This document shows, piece by piece, positions 12,028 through 23,776 of a DNA stretch of 64,000 nt. The stretch is from Coniella vitis (Eukaryota > Ascomycota > Sordariomycetes > Diaporthales > Schizoparmaceae). The notes under the pieces were generated by a model. The model worked only from the letters and a program-made list of their open reading frames with translations. It did not search any database and had not been told where the DNA came from. The position numbers were made by a program, and so were the translations under genes. Every line of letters starts with the position of its first letter. Within the stretch, counting starts at the first letter, position 1. The stretch is taken from the NCBI GenBank assembly GCA_011317545.1, contig WUJK01000004.1:3232501-3296500 (forward strand), in the 5' to 3' direction.

Positions 12028-12463
12028 TATAGCTTATAAGCTATATTTTAGTAGTTAAATACTCTAGATATTAAATTTAAAGAAAAGTTATATAATACTA
12101 TTTATATAGCCCGTATAAAGCTACCTAATATTAGGCTAATACGTTACTATATAATTAATAGGTGCTAGAAACCGGCTAATAAATTCTTAATAAATAACTT
12201 TAATAGGCTAACGCAAGCTAAATAATATTTACGAATATAATATAAGTATAAGACTAGAACTAAAGCTTAATTAGGCTTAGAATTATAGCTATAGCAGGCA
12301 TTTATATAATTATATATAGTAATAAATAAATTATATTAGTAGATAGCCGTAGTATAGAAGGATTCCTTCTTTCTTTTCCTCTATACGCTTATTTCAATCT
12401 ATATAGTTACTACCTACTATTACTGCTATATATAGTAATAAGTATAAAAAGATTAAAAAAGAG
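12028..12463. other. AT-rich transition zone between element B and the gene island
   Basis: No gene was identified. TpG and CpA reappear gradually (ggtgctag, cgcaagc, agcaggcattt), so this is the shoulder of the RIP block. It ends in a pyrimidine-rich stretch (12,360-12,400) and an A-rich stretch just before the first tRNA gene. A frame reading roughly like a transposase N-terminus was considered but is too weak to call. Confidence 0.5.
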
Positions 12464-12535
12464 TGATCCGTGCAGGGATCGAACCTGCAATCTCCTGATT
12501 CGTAGTCAGACGCCTTGCCATTGGGCCAACGGACC
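12464..12535 (-). tRNA. tRNA-Arg (anticodon ACG), copy 1
   Basis: A 72-nt cloverleaf on the minus strand. The acceptor stem GGTCCGT pairs with ACGGATC (one G-T pair), followed by discriminator A. The anticodon stem TCTGA/TCAGG encloses loop CTACGAA, giving anticodon ACG (A34 would be read as inosine). The T arm is TGCAG-GTTCGATC-CTGCA-like. There is no intron and CCA is not encoded. It is the first non-RIP feature next to the left AT-rich block. Confidence 0.95.
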
Positions 12536-12796
12536 ACTTATCGCTTGTGATACTCGCCAGTTTTGATTTTCTCATAACCGTGACTTCACAGCCATCTTTC
12601 GAAAAAGTGTATAACCTCGCTCAAACTCCTTACGATCCATGAGTTTCAGCTTCGTTCGATATCATCCTACCGCTATATAAGAACATATATATACTCATGG
12701 GTCATGATATAAAGCTTTTTAATTTTCTTCTCTCTTTACATACTAAATTTGATTCGTTCTTCATTGAAGTGGAATGCCAAAAAACTCAAAAGTAAT

Positions 12797-12868
12797 TGAT
12801 CCGTGCAGGGATCGAACCTGCAATCTCCTGATTCGTAGTCAGACGCCTTGCCATTGGGCCAACGGACC
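12797..12868 (-). tRNA. tRNA-Arg (anticodon ACG), copy 2
   Basis: Identical over all 72 nt to the copy at 12464-12535, same strand, 333 bp apart. Flanking sequences are not obviously similar apart from a few bases, so it is a dispersed or old tandem duplication with the gene body kept identical by selection or conversion. Intact A and B box regions (TGGCCCAATGG and GGTTCGATCC on the gene strand) imply both are transcribed by RNA polymerase III. Confidence 0.95.
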
Positions 12869-13611
12869 GGATGATTTTATATGTTGTTGTGTCGGTCAAA
12901 CAAACTACTTCATATCTGGTATTCAAACTAGCAGCGATTAAGAAAAGTTCGAGATATCCAAGCATATATGACACTGAGCTCTCTACATGACCCTGTCAAA
13001 TCATCTGGTTTTCATAAGGAGTTCGTCACATGGCATAGTCAGTCTTCAACAACTCTTGAGGTACCACGCACCAATGCCTTGTTGATGCATCCGATTGGAT
13101 GACCGAAGCATCTAGGAGCATTCAAGTTGCTGGAGTTTGGACAGCTGATCCGATTGTATCATATGGATGATTGTGCAAAAGACAAGGGGATGTTTTTATA
13201 TCGCCAGCCAAAGGCATTGACATAGCCCAACACATAGGTCGTGTAACCTGTTATCTGTATTCCTCTCAAATGGGTGGACATGCTTTTATCATTCATGGCT
13301 CGAATCTCACCAATGTTGCTGTATCCCACTTAGTAATTATACATTCCGTTGGAGGACAAATCTAGCGGGAGGAGAGCATACGGACATATATCATGAACGA
13401 CAAAAGACGATCAATTGCCATCGAGTAGTTGATGGGATCTTGTATTCATTTACGAATATGTGAGTAGCTAAACAAGATAGAACTCAAAAATATTGGATAC
13501 ACGAAAGAGACCGTGGCACGGGCATTATGCACCAGTGGTGGCCGAAATGATTTTTCCAAAACCAAGAAATGCCCCAAACAAGATGTTAAGAAGACCAATT
13601 ATTCAAATCTT
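12869..13611. other. Intergenic, no gene seen
   Basis: Sequence of normal composition between the second tRNA and the 3' end of the GT71 gene. A 64-codon plus-strand ORF at 13171-13365 has no protein-like features. It presumably holds the 3' UTR of the mannosyltransferase transcript. Confidence 0.6.
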
Positions 13612-15630
13612 TTACCTGGCGATCCCAGCCTTGCGAGCTTGCTCGACCATATCTGCCAAGACTCTTTTGTCCCGTGCTGACAACTCAAACTTCAAGTGGG
13701 AGTCTGTTGTCAAACAGCACACATTGGCATCACCTAGGAACCATGCACCAGGCTCACGGATATCCCGCGGCTCGATAAGATACGTGTCCCAGCTCCCAAA
13801 CTTCCAGTCCCGCCTGTCGAGGAATTTGTTGCGCACGAGTCCACCGTTGAACCAGAGGGGCTTGCCGTCAAGGTCGAGGTGCAGTAGCTGCGGCGAGCAG
13901 ACGCGTGGTTTTGGAGTCGGGAGAAGAGGCAGGAGTTCTCCCTCACCCGTATCTGTGCTATTATTGTCGGAATCGACAAGATCGCCAAGGACGTCACCAA
14001 TCACCCCGTCTTGTGCGCGCTTAGCGAGCAGGGCGCTGAGATCTGGAATTGGCGCCAACTCGCCAATAATACCGGCGTCACCCTGATGGAATGTATAGTC
14101 TGTATCTCCGACGAGCTCGAAGCCTAGCCAGAACGTCTCTTTGTCTCCTGCAATTTTGCATTAGCGACCCGACAGCACACCCACTGAAGTTATTCACTTA
14201 CCGTAGACCATATCATAGACACCAATCTGATTGCGGGACTTGTCTCCGTCTCTATCTGGGCCGTTCATTCTCAACACAAATAGCATTGCGATGAAGTGTC
14301 TGTACTTGTCCACAACCATGACGCCGCTCTCTTGCTGGTGTCCGCTTTCACCCGTCCATAGACGGCTTTGCTTGACATTCCGTGACACTGGTTGAGGCAA
14401 AATTGATTGCAGCCAGTTCTTCTTATTCTCTGGCATGATTAGTCTGTCACGGAAGAACAGAGCTCCGGTCTTGACGTATTCTGGGTATTCGAACATGAGC
14501 TCGGGATTCGTGAAGAAGAAGCTATCGGCATCGATAAAAATGATCTCGCGGAAACTGGATAGCAGAATAGCGAAAGGCTTAGCAGCCCAGCTAGCAACAT
14601 CCCACCCCACAGGGTGAATCATTGCTCCGATGTCTCGTGTGATGACGCCGTCGAGGTCCTCGAGATCCTGGCGCGAGTCGCGGTTGAGATCGTTATCGCC
14701 GACATACATGACTTCGATCGGCAGGTTGCAACCGAGCTGTCGCAGAATGGGGATCTGCGTGAGTAGGTAGGTGACTTGGTCGTTTCCAGCAGTGAGCACG
14801 ATGCCTCGGCCGCCTTTCTTGAGGTGAGAGCGGAATGTCATGTGGTCGGAAAAGTACGGCTGCGTGAAGGGGAAGAGTAACGTGTTGAGGTGGATCAGTA
14901 AGCGGCGAAAGTCCTCATAAGCATGGACTTTGGCAACCAAGTCGGCGTGCTCATCTGAGCTAGATGTAGTCGAGGCCTGGTATCGCAGGTATTGAATCAC
15001 GTCGTCGCGGACATGTGTGCCGCCCTCCATATCTGTAACAACATGTAACGCCTCCCAAGCTTCGTAATACTTCTTGAACCTGCGCGCAAGCAATCCAAGC
15101 TCGCGGAGCCGTGGCTCCCCTGTAAGCTCAATCGGCCGTAGCAGGCCTCGCATCTCAAGCTCGCTTGGCAACAAGTTGATGACTCGGGATAGAGCCTCGT
15201 CAAAGCCTGGCCTGGGAGAGAACTTGTCCTCGGCGACCGACTTGGCGCTTGATTTGCCCGCACCATACTCCTTGCCGACCAAAGGTGTTTGTGGAAGACT
15301 TTCGGGAGGCGGTCCCAAGCTTTGACGTTGCGTTTCAGCAGAATTTCCCAAGTCTTCTACATCCAGCACAGGGAACTGCTTCGGATCTGTTCGAATCGCG
15401 GCAGCGCTATTTGTAGGTATAGGTATTTCAATACCGCCTCTTTGCACGCCATGGTCCGACCATCTCCAGTAGAATAGCACTGTGCGGAAAGCCAGGAGGA
15501 TGAGGACGACTATTGCAATTTGCTGGGCTCTTGGTTTGTGTTTCGTAGGTGGCTCTCTGGGGCTCGGTATGGACACCGGGAGGCGGCCTTCCTTGAGAGG
15601 AACGTCTTTGAGCAAGAGTGGGCTGAACAT
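13612..15630 (-). CDS. GT71 family (Mnn1/Mnn2-type) Golgi mannosyltransferase
   Basis: Predicted type II Golgi membrane enzyme that adds mannose to glycoproteins. Two exons, 15630-14202 and 14147-13612, with a 54-nt intron (GTAAGT...GCAG); the join reads VYG-DKETFWLGFEL and gives 654 aa. A ~37-residue cytoplasmic tail is followed by one membrane segment (IAIVVLILLAFRTVLFYW) and a lumenal domain. Family landmarks are GIVLTAGNDQVTYLL, the DxD nucleotide-sugar motif in IIFIDADSFFF (~residue 367), YTFHQGDAGIIG, and QLLHLD...PLWFNGG near the end, matching the Mnn1/Mnn2 mannosyltransferase family. The ATG at 15630 is preferred because it puts the membrane segment at the usual distance; an in-frame ATG 33 codons upstream is less likely. 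Alpha-1,2 versus alpha-1,3 linkage cannot be decided from sequence alone. Confidence 0.9.
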
Positions 15631-17386
15631 GACACTGAGCGGATACTCTAGTGGAATGTGAGAGAAAGGAAGAAGGAAAGGAAAGACCCCGGTCTTTTTG
15701 AGCAAGCAATCAGAAGGGGGTTTGCACAAAAGGCAACTTTGAATCAGTTACAGCAGGACAGTAGCTTCGAGAGGGAGCGAGAAGGATGTGAAGAAGGCAG
15801 AGCAAACCATCGTGCCGCATGTAGGGGTGCAGATCTGATGAAGAAAGGGATGAGTAGAGGGACAAGGCTTTTGTCGTCCCGCGAGTAGGGCTTTTCCATT
15901 GTTTATTCTGCAAGGAGAAGCTCGCAAGCTTTGCAAAGAACGTATCAACCGTGCCAGTGGTCCGCGGCTGTCTAAGAACGGCATGCCAGCAAAGGGTCTC
16001 GAAGCGGCGGCGTCCGGACCGGGCGTGCCACCGTAGCCTATGACTAGTTGACTTGTAGTCGTAGGGGGGGCATCGACAGACAAGTCAGATGGACCCCTGG
16101 ACTTCGTGTGAAAGTTGAGATGGCAACATGCGGTACGGAGCTGATCAAGCATAACCCAGATAGAGTCTAGAAGACGCCACTATTCCTTGGCGTGGAGCCG
16201 ACGCTCCTTACGCTTAATGTGAAGCGCTTTAGAACTAGCCTGGGTAGAGATCCCCTTTTTCTTCATCTCTTCTCTTTTTCCCTGGCTTAAGACAAATAAG
16301 CTGTTAAACCGAGCACTGAATGTGAGAACAATCCTAGACGCTGCCTCTTGTCTTTTGTCTGCCGTCCATATTCGTCGAATGTTAGTAAAAGCGGAGACTG
16401 GAAGACGGAGAGGTATTCACATGTGGGAGTAGAAACCATGGCTCTCGAAGCACCCAGGCAGGGGTGAGAAAGACAACATGATCGCATGGTCAGCTGAGAG
16501 CAGCGGCTGCAGATGAACGAATGCAACTCTAGCCATGTGAAAGAGAGAAGAAGCTCTGGCTCTCCGCAAGATGCGATATCGTAGGTAGAAGTGGCAACGA
16601 TTGGAGCCAGTCATGCACAGCCGCTCGACAGCTTATCTGCCAGCTGGGAGCTGCTTCCGGCTAGCTGTCCGGCTTTTTGCAGCTTTGGCCCGGATTCAGG
16701 TACAGGGAAAAAGCCAAGTGGCAATAGTCCAAATAGTCTGGGGCGCTCTGACCCAAGGTACGCAAGCTGAAAGACTAATAGATTGAATAAATCTGCGGTG
16801 CCTTGCATATGGTTGATTCATGTTTTTACAGATGATGCACCCTTGCTTCAACTCTTTGAAGGACTATATAATAAGGCTGAGGAAGTGGCACATACTATGT
16901 ACTTAGTTAGATACATACTTAGTACTTCATAGTACGTTCGTTGCTAAGATGCCGAGGTAAGCTGGAACAAGACCAATGATCTATTATGTAAACACCAAGT
17001 AGATACCTCGATACTTAGTATGGCTGCCTAGGGCTGCTAGGTAATTCACTCATGTAATATGTACTATATAGTACCTGGAGGCAAGTACATTCGGCTTCAA
17101 ACGCCCTGTTTGACGATGAGGCTGCATCTCTCATAGATGACATCCAAAGTAGCAGTCGCAATGTGCAGGCAGGAATAGCGCTTAAAAAGTAAGAGGGACG
17201 GTGTGCTAGGCCATCCATCTCAGTCTCTGCATCTTTCAACTTCTGTCTACGAACTCTTTGCTAGCTTGGCAATTGGCCTTCTCCCCAGTCCATTGTCAAT
17301 CCATCATCTTCATCTCCCGGTTTCATGCTATTCATTCAACATTATCGCTCAGCCAGCCTCGAAACTCCGTTACTGGCCATGGGGAG
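15631..17386. other. Intergenic between the GT71 gene and the RTA1 pseudogene
   Basis: No convincing gene; the short ORFs here are overlapping and low quality. The part next to 15,630 should carry the promoter and 5' UTR of the minus-strand mannosyltransferase. At 16,890-16,940 and 17,055-17,075 there are clustered GTAC-centred palindromes (tacttagtac, catagtac, tgtactatatagtac), of a type repeated in other intergenic regions of this window. Confidence 0.6.
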
Positions 17387-18530
17387 ATGGATGTGTTCCA
17401 AACTAGCTCGCAAGATGTACGCCTCTTCACTGCAAAAATCGCAGCGACGCCCAATATGCATCCCTACTGCGAACTCGGCCTCTACGGCCACAAGCTCGAT
17501 GATGTTGCCGACGCCGCATTCACCGTCCTCTCCGTCTTTGCTGCAGTGGCCTACTACTTCGGGTTCGCCCTCACGAGGTCTGGCGCTGACTTCGCCATTC
17601 TGATGCTGCTCGGCTGCATCTTGGAGGTTGTTAAATACGCTGCCTGCATGTAGAGCATTGGCTAACCAGTTCCATGAAGATGCCTCTTTTTTTTTCTTGT
17701 TTGGCAAATCTGCTGTTTCACGTTTTCGTCCTGCCTTATTGGCCATAGCCATCTATTCGTGTATGCGGAGGATTATGTTCTGTCTCGGTGAAGACGACTC
17801 GCGTCTTCTCCCCGATGACTACACAAGGATGGCATGTTTACCGCCTTCCGCCTTTCATCCAGTATGCTTCGCCGAAGTCGGTTGTCGCGGCATATGTTGC
17901 TCGCCCTGCGATATTGTCTCGCTCATACTGCAGGCTATAGGAGGAGGACTTGCACCTGTTGCATATAAAAGCGGTGGCCACATGAACACAGGAAACGACA
18001 TGAGTAATGAGACAACACTCCCTCCCGTTTCCTGTGACATTTCGTTTGGGCTCGCGCAGTTGATTTCTTTGGCACGAACTGACTCTTGTATCCCATTTTG
18101 CAGTCCTTGCTGGCGTGGCCTTCCAAGTCTGTGACCATGGCAGTCTTCATCGTCTGCGCAAGCGAAATCGCATAGTGTACGTGCGCTGGCCATCGACTCG
18201 ATGGGCCTGCTGTCTTTGGAAGAGCCCCAGTCAATTGTCATGGACCGCAACTTGACGCTTTTCCTGCTCTTTTGTCGCCACTGATCATTGCCACGTTCTG
18301 CATCTTCATTTGATGCTGCTTCCGCGTCGCTGAGCTGTGGAGGATGGACAGGGAAGTTGGTGAGATCTCGGACCCTCTTCAATGTGTTCAAGGGTGTCAT
18401 GGCTCTGTTGGCCACCTTCGCACTGGCAAGCCGGCAACCTGTTTGGTCCTTCAGGCCGATGCTTCCAGGCGACGGTGGTATGCGCTTGAAGCTGTTCGGA
18501 AGGCATCGCTCGTATCAAGGAAAGTGAAAA
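17387..18530 (+). pseudogene. RTA1-like lipid-translocating/7-TM membrane protein, frameshifted pseudogene
   Basis: Several frames together spell a fungal RTA1-family protein in the correct order. They are YCELGLYGHKLDDVADAAF and ILMLLGCILEVVKYAA (TM1-2), QICCFTF then PALLAIAIYSCMRRIMF, CDIVSLILQAIGGGLAPVAY (the family's D...SL.LQ..GGG signature), an intron 18004-18103 (GTAATG...CTGAC...CAG), AGVAFQV then TMAVFIVCASEIA, ATFCIF*CCFRVAEL, and GWTGKLVRSRTLFNVFKGVMALL. Continuity is broken by TAG at 17651-17653, frame changes near 17,727, 18,131 and 18,335, TAG at 18173-18175 and TGA at 18311-18313. The decay is by indels and stops in DNA of normal composition, so it differs from the RIP blocks. 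The presumed start is ATG 17387. RTA1 proteins are linked to lipid export and azole or toxicant resistance in other fungi; this copy should make no full protein. Confidence 0.75.
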
Positions 18531-18947
18531 CGTTCCCGTAGCACGGGTGATCTTGAGTCTTGAGGATAGTCCGCCGCCATAATGGACCTCGTTACAGATG
18601 CTTGATGACTCGAATGTGAATAGCCAGCCATCGGGGCATGGGGGAAACAGAGGCATTGAATTGAAAGTGTTCATGAGCAATTTGGCGGCGGTATTCGATA
18701 AGCCAGGTGTATAGCGCGCGTGCAGCGAGGTGAAGAATTTCATGTGGAAAGGAGTTTACTACGTGCTTTTTGGCAATGTATTGACTGTCATGACGGTCTG
18801 GTGCCCAACTTGCCAACATTTGCGGCGAGCTGAATCAGTGATAGCTTGGGCTTGCATACTAGACCTGTGGAATTGCACTGGTTGGATTTTGGGTACCACT
18901 CAAACGTTTGGACTGATGGACAGATTCCTGCGCGGCAAGTGTCACTG
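18531..18947. other. Short intergenic segment, no gene seen
   Basis: Lies between the RTA1 remnant and the convergent stop codon of the lipase gene. Nothing beyond expected 3' sequence was recognised. Confidence 0.5.
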
Positions 18948-21073
18948 TCATTTGGCATCTTCCTTGTGTTTGGCATCGTCCGAACTCTGCTGATGGCTTG
19001 GACTTACACTGATGGCATCAGTTGTGTTCACTCCTCCCACAGCCCTGCTTGCACCTAGACTTATTCCTTTCCTACCGGTTCTCATGGCGTTGCGGAAGCT
19101 CCCACTAGAATCTTGTGCGGAGAGAGAGGTTGTAAAAGCCACGTTATCTTTCCTGTCCGCCTGTTCTGCAATCCCGTCAAGGCCAGCTCCTGCGCCACTT
19201 GAGGAGATCCTGCCCTTGCGCTGGTATGGTAATGGGCTACCTGTGCTACGCTCGCTTTGTTCAGTTACGTTTGACGCTTCGTCGTCGCTGAACCTGACGT
19301 CGCGGATGTCTTCGCGAGCCTGGTGTGGCAGTTTTGCAGATGGAAGGCCTCCAAGAGCACTATTGACGTCGCTGTCGTTGACGTCGCTGCCATTGTGCGT
19401 ATGGGCATGCTTCCAAAAAGTGGCGCTCCTGCCCAAGCTTTGCGTTCTGGCGAGACGATAATTTTCGTACTCGTCCTTGGAATGTTCAGCATCCGTGAAA
19501 TTGTCCAGCGCATCAAAGACGTGTGGAAAAACCTGCGCTTCGACGTCGCGAGCCCACAGAAAATCGAGATGTTCGTAGTGGGGAATTTCGGTGGCTACAG
19601 TCGTAGAAGGAAGTTCGCGCAACATAGCCTTGATGTCCACAAGGGAGTCGCTGCCTCCATAGACAAGTACAATAGGTGTCTTGATATTGCGTGTTGGGTA
19701 TTTTGCGACCTTTGTCGAGCGCATTGATGTGCCGATGCTCAGAGGCGGATCATCATCGTACATCTGGAAAGATTTGGTGCGAATGATCTGGAACCAATGG
19801 ACGACTGATTTGGTAGAGGTAAAGGAGTAAAGGTGCGGGTAAGCGGCGAGCTTCTGGGCAACAGATATGTTTTGGGCTTTCCAGTTGAAGAGGAATCTGA
19901 CGCCATTGTCGATGATCTTGATGTACAAGGGCGGGTAGATGATGGACTCCCACAGTGGTGCAGAGCTGAGGATGCCGCGCCTGCCAAACATGAGGAACAA
20001 TACTTGCGGGGAGGCCTTGATGAGAGCGTCGGCGATGCCGTTAGCCAGACCGGGCGGCGACATTGCTGGCGCCAGGGCAATAAAAACGTTGACTTGCTGG
20101 TTCAGTTTCGGATGAATGGATAACGCTGCAAATGCCTGCGCTGTGCCTTGTGAGAAACCGATGTAGGAAAGTGATGGCTGGCTCGTGTTTCCCAAAATAT
20201 ACTCTATACTGTTTGGGATATCATGGAACGCAAATTCGTCGATTGAAAAGTTCCAAAACTCGAGAGACGTCGGCGCAGAATGGACACTTTTCTTGGAATA
20301 CTTGTTTCCGCGATTGTTGCCGAGCTGAAGAGAAGTCACGGCGAATAAGTCGTTAGCACTGTAGAGCACGAACAGAGTTGAACGGATGAACGAAGGAAGG
20401 CTAAAGAAGAAGAGGCAAGGCGTACCCAGACATCAAAGCCCCGCTCTACTAAGACAAAGGGCAGTGCTCTCTGCGCGTCTGTGAGGCAAACCCAGACTTC
20501 GCTGTTCATTAGCAATCCATGGTGGAGGTAAATCACTCGCTTCTTTACGCTGTTTGCCCCCGAGTTAACTCGGACGTCCTCCTCGCCGCGCCTCCAAGCG
20601 AGGCGGTGCAATCCCAACAAATATCCGTCTCGCGTTTGAACGACATGTTCTTCTGCCGTATAACCAAACAGTTCGCAAAGCTCAACGAAATCGGCAGCAT
20701 TTCTTATAGCAGTTGTTATATCTGAGATGGAACAGAAATTGTCAGCCTCTCCTGTCTCCCCGGTGAAGGCTCAACAGCCTTGCTTGGAATTTGTTGCGAG
20801 TAGACCCACTCTTTTTTTTCTCTTCTGCCTTCTTGTCGGCCGTAGATCTCCAGCGGTTGAACAAGCGTCGCGAAGCACGATAAAAGAGGTTGATGAGCGG
20901 CGAGGCTGGATCACGGTCGCCAGCTCGTTAGTCAATTACTTCTTGGATGAGGAGGAGGGCCGGGCGCAGGTAGACTCACGCAAGGCAAACGTCAGAACGC
21001 GGATGACGCTCTCCAAGGAGACAAAGACAAAGGACAGGGCAACGGCGACATATTCGACACTGGTCAGGTTCAT
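18948..21073 (-). CDS. Membrane-anchored lipase / steryl ester hydrolase (Tgl1/Yeh type, alpha/beta hydrolase)
   Basis: Predicted to cleave steryl esters or triacylglycerol at lipid droplets or membranes. Four exons: 21073-20980, 20905-20810, 20721-20426, 20324-18948 (introns 74, 88 and 101 nt; CTAAC branch visible in the first), giving 620 aa in one continuous phase. The N-terminus has a hydrophobic anchor (VAVALSFVFVSLESVIRVL). It is followed by the lipase entry region (GYTAEEHVVQTRDGYLLGLH), the oxyanion motif YLHHGLL, and DVWLGNNRGNKYS spanning intron 3. The catalytic triad is visible: Ser220 in GFSQG, Asp388 in VYGGSDSLVD, His414 in YEHLDFLW. A ~190-residue Ser-rich hydrophilic C-terminal tail without a recognised domain follows. 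The start at 21073 is inferred from exon phase. The gene is convergent with the RTA1 remnant. Confidence 0.88.
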
Positions 21074-23776
21074 TTACATCAGCTGATCAGTGTGACAGTG
21101 GCAAGGGGGATCAAGTCGCAGTCCATCTGGTGCGCATACATGTTAAGGCGTCCAATGAAGGGGACAGGCATAGTGGCCGCGGGTTCAGGGGCAAGTCGCG
21201 AGCCTGGAATGGATTCGAGTCTCGATGAGGATCGGGTCGCCAAAGCCTCAGCAGACGGGACATTTGACGATGGAACAAGACCCAGAAGCTCTGCTAGGTT
21301 CGCATTAGATCTTATAACGTAGTCAACATTGAAGAGGACGTACGGCTCTAGAAGAGTAAGGTCGATGATGCGGGACGCTAAAGCAGCTGTGCGGCGGCGG
21401 ATCTCTTCACATGCTTAGTGGGTTTGGGTTTCGGCATGTACGTAGTACTCACGTCAGTTAGGCTGCCGTAGCCACTGCACTCCTGCAGGTCCCGCGCGGG
21501 GCCCTGAAATAGAAGCAGCTGGGCAGCCAAGGGCCTTTTGACCCACCCACGAGGGCCTTGAAGTTAGTCCGAGATTATGATTTGCTGCAATCTCCAATAA
21601 ATAGGATGATACAGTCACTTGCAAGCATGGCCTCGGCGATTGCAATGGTTGCCTTTGCTATATGGACATTCTTAAAACCCTATCTGGCTACACACATTTT
21701 GCTTGACCACTTGAGCACCTACTGCAAATGTATTTACACACAATTAGCAGTGATCCGTCAGCACATGGTCCCCATGATGAAAGTATTTCGGCACTTGCGC
21801 TCTGTTCTGGTCGTCAAGGGATCAAGAATTGCCCATTGATTCGGGACAATGATGGAAGAGTGAGCCAAGGGAGATAGGCGAGGTCAACGAGAGGGTGATA
21901 GGAAACATTCCAGGGGCATATGGCTCGGCTTCTTATTGTTATGCGTGCCCAGGTATCCGTTAGTACACCTTTTTATAATAAACTCAGCCCCGAAGGTGGC
22001 TATACTTTAACAAGTACATGAAACTACTCATCCCCAACTTACATAGATGCAGCACTTGCACGGGTGTTTTTGTACTTGCGCAATCATGACAGGGATCTCT
22101 TGGTACGGGCCGTTGGGTCCCGGGCCAGCTTGGTTGGCGGCGTGTGGGATAATCCTGCGATGACCTTTTTTTGCTCGGAGCAATTAACAATGTAAAATAT
22201 ATAGAGTTGGCTTAACAGCAAGAAAGGATGGGCCACGTCCACGTGGAGGCCAAGCCATGTACATACATACATAGTACGGACACTAGAGACATAGCAGTTG
22301 CAGGAACAGGTACTATAGTACCGCCATAGCACGGGCCTGAGTAGCATGTACTATGTACATAGCATATACTACATAGTATGAGTCTATGCTAATCAAGTCT
22401 TGATAGCGCATCTCTTCACTGTACTGTATGTGCTTACAGTGAGCGTGGGGTCTATACCTGCTGTAAGCCATTATATACTCCAGTACCAAAGTAATTATGA
22501 AATGTTGGCGTGCTATAATAACTCCCATCTTATATAAAGTAGCTAATCACCTCCGTCGTCCTGCCATTGAAATTTTAGTGGACCAAAAAGCCTTGCGCCG
22601 CTGCTTTCCCCTCAAGTAAAAATTGTCGCATGCATAGTACGTATATATCTGCCTTAACGCTCAGTTTGGGTAACCTGCCAAGTGTTTATGTACTCGGTAC
22701 TTGCAGGGTAGATAGCTGTTGGCTTATGCTGCACTACTCGAGTAGATACATAGCCCATACTTACTTTGGCTACGTACTACGTAGTGGTCAGTAGAAGCTA
22801 CTTGGGAAGCTATCTGGGTACTTGCCAGCTTGCCAAACGAGCCACTTGCCACTATACCTGCTGCTCGATTAGCGTTCAGCCCCCTGTACTGCAGCGGCCG
22901 GTGGGCACTGAACGGTCATTCAGAGCCCAGACAACCACCAACGACATCCCTTCAATGCTCCACTCTGGTGACATCTGCATCGCCTTCTGTTTCCCTTCTT
23001 TGCCCTTTCCTCCTCCTCCCCTGCCCCAGCTTATCTCCTGTTTTGTCTTCTGTTCTCGCCTGTCTCGCGGCGTACTTGTTGCCTCTCCCTCCTTCTCTTG
23101 CATCTTGGCTTTCCGCAAAACGTTCGTTTTGTCAGGTGCTCCGCTGGTCGTCGTTACATAGCACGTTCAAATCACCCCATTGGTGCCTCTGGGGCCCAGC
23201 CACACCACCCGTGCCCTCCCACACATATGCCAAGCTGACTCCATCGTGTGCTGCAGGGCCTCCTCATCCACACTTGTCCACTGCGGGTCGCTTTTGTCGC
23301 TTGGTCGCTTGTTGCATTGTTCTGCTCTGCTCATTTGCGTACCTGATCTGCCACAGTCAGGGGCCCCAAAAGGATCCGGCACAGGTGCCGTGTCGCTTTT
23401 CTCCAGATTCCTAAGTCCCTAGATACCCTGCGAGTCTGCATCGAATTTCCGGGTGCAAAGGCGCAATTCGCAGCCTTCCAGGCCCAACACAACAGCATCC
23501 CTCCCTCAACGCAACGCCTACAACGCCGACCGACGGACGCGAGAGCGCCCACACCAAACCAGAGCAGTCGCACTAACGGCACAGCCCACCATTGCCCCAG
23601 TCACCATTTGATTGCTTGGCTGTTTGCTCTGCGTCGTCCACTGTGGCATCCCTCAACGACCTACGTCCGCAATCACCCTTTGCCCTTAATACCGCCCAGT
23701 ACGACACAACCACTTGTTCGCACCGGCGACATTCTACGCCATACACCCTCTCCGACGCTCTGTCCACCCACCCACC
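21074..23776. other. Long intergenic region (2.7 kb) between divergent genes
   Basis: Should contain the promoters of the minus-strand lipase and the plus-strand gene at 23,777. No conserved ORF was found. Many GTAC-centred palindromes occur (e.g. 21,437 tgtacgtagtact; 22,310 ggtactatagtacc; 22,346 tgtactatgtac; 22,775 ctacgtactacgtag). From ~22,970 to 23,776 the plus strand is strongly pyrimidine-rich, typical of fungal promoters and 5' UTRs, so the downstream transcript may have a long leader. Confidence 0.6.

Noticed and set aside
4816..12032. Target-site duplication flanking element B
   Set aside because: The 5 bp on each side (gtatc and tatag) do not match, even allowing RIP-type changes.
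12028..12463. Possible transposase N-terminal fragment
   Set aside because: Only a vague helix-turn-helix-like reading through many stops; not distinguishable from chance.
15631..15729. 33-codon N-terminal extension of the GT71 protein from an upstream ATG
   Set aside because: It would bury the signal anchor far from the N-terminus; the downstream ATG gives a normal type II layout.
17342..17752. Minus-strand 136-codon ORF
   Set aside because: Mirror of the RTA1 remnant, whose plus-strand content is clearly the conserved protein.
21558..21839. 93-codon plus-strand ORF with a hydrophobic segment
   Set aside because: Begins at TTG, has no good context or partner exons, and lies within a long intergenic region.
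22766..23414. Overlapping plus-strand ORFs of 131 and 194 codons
   Set aside because: Pyrimidine-rich leader DNA upstream of the 23,777 gene; translations are Cys/Ser/Pro-rich without domain features, and two frames are open at once.
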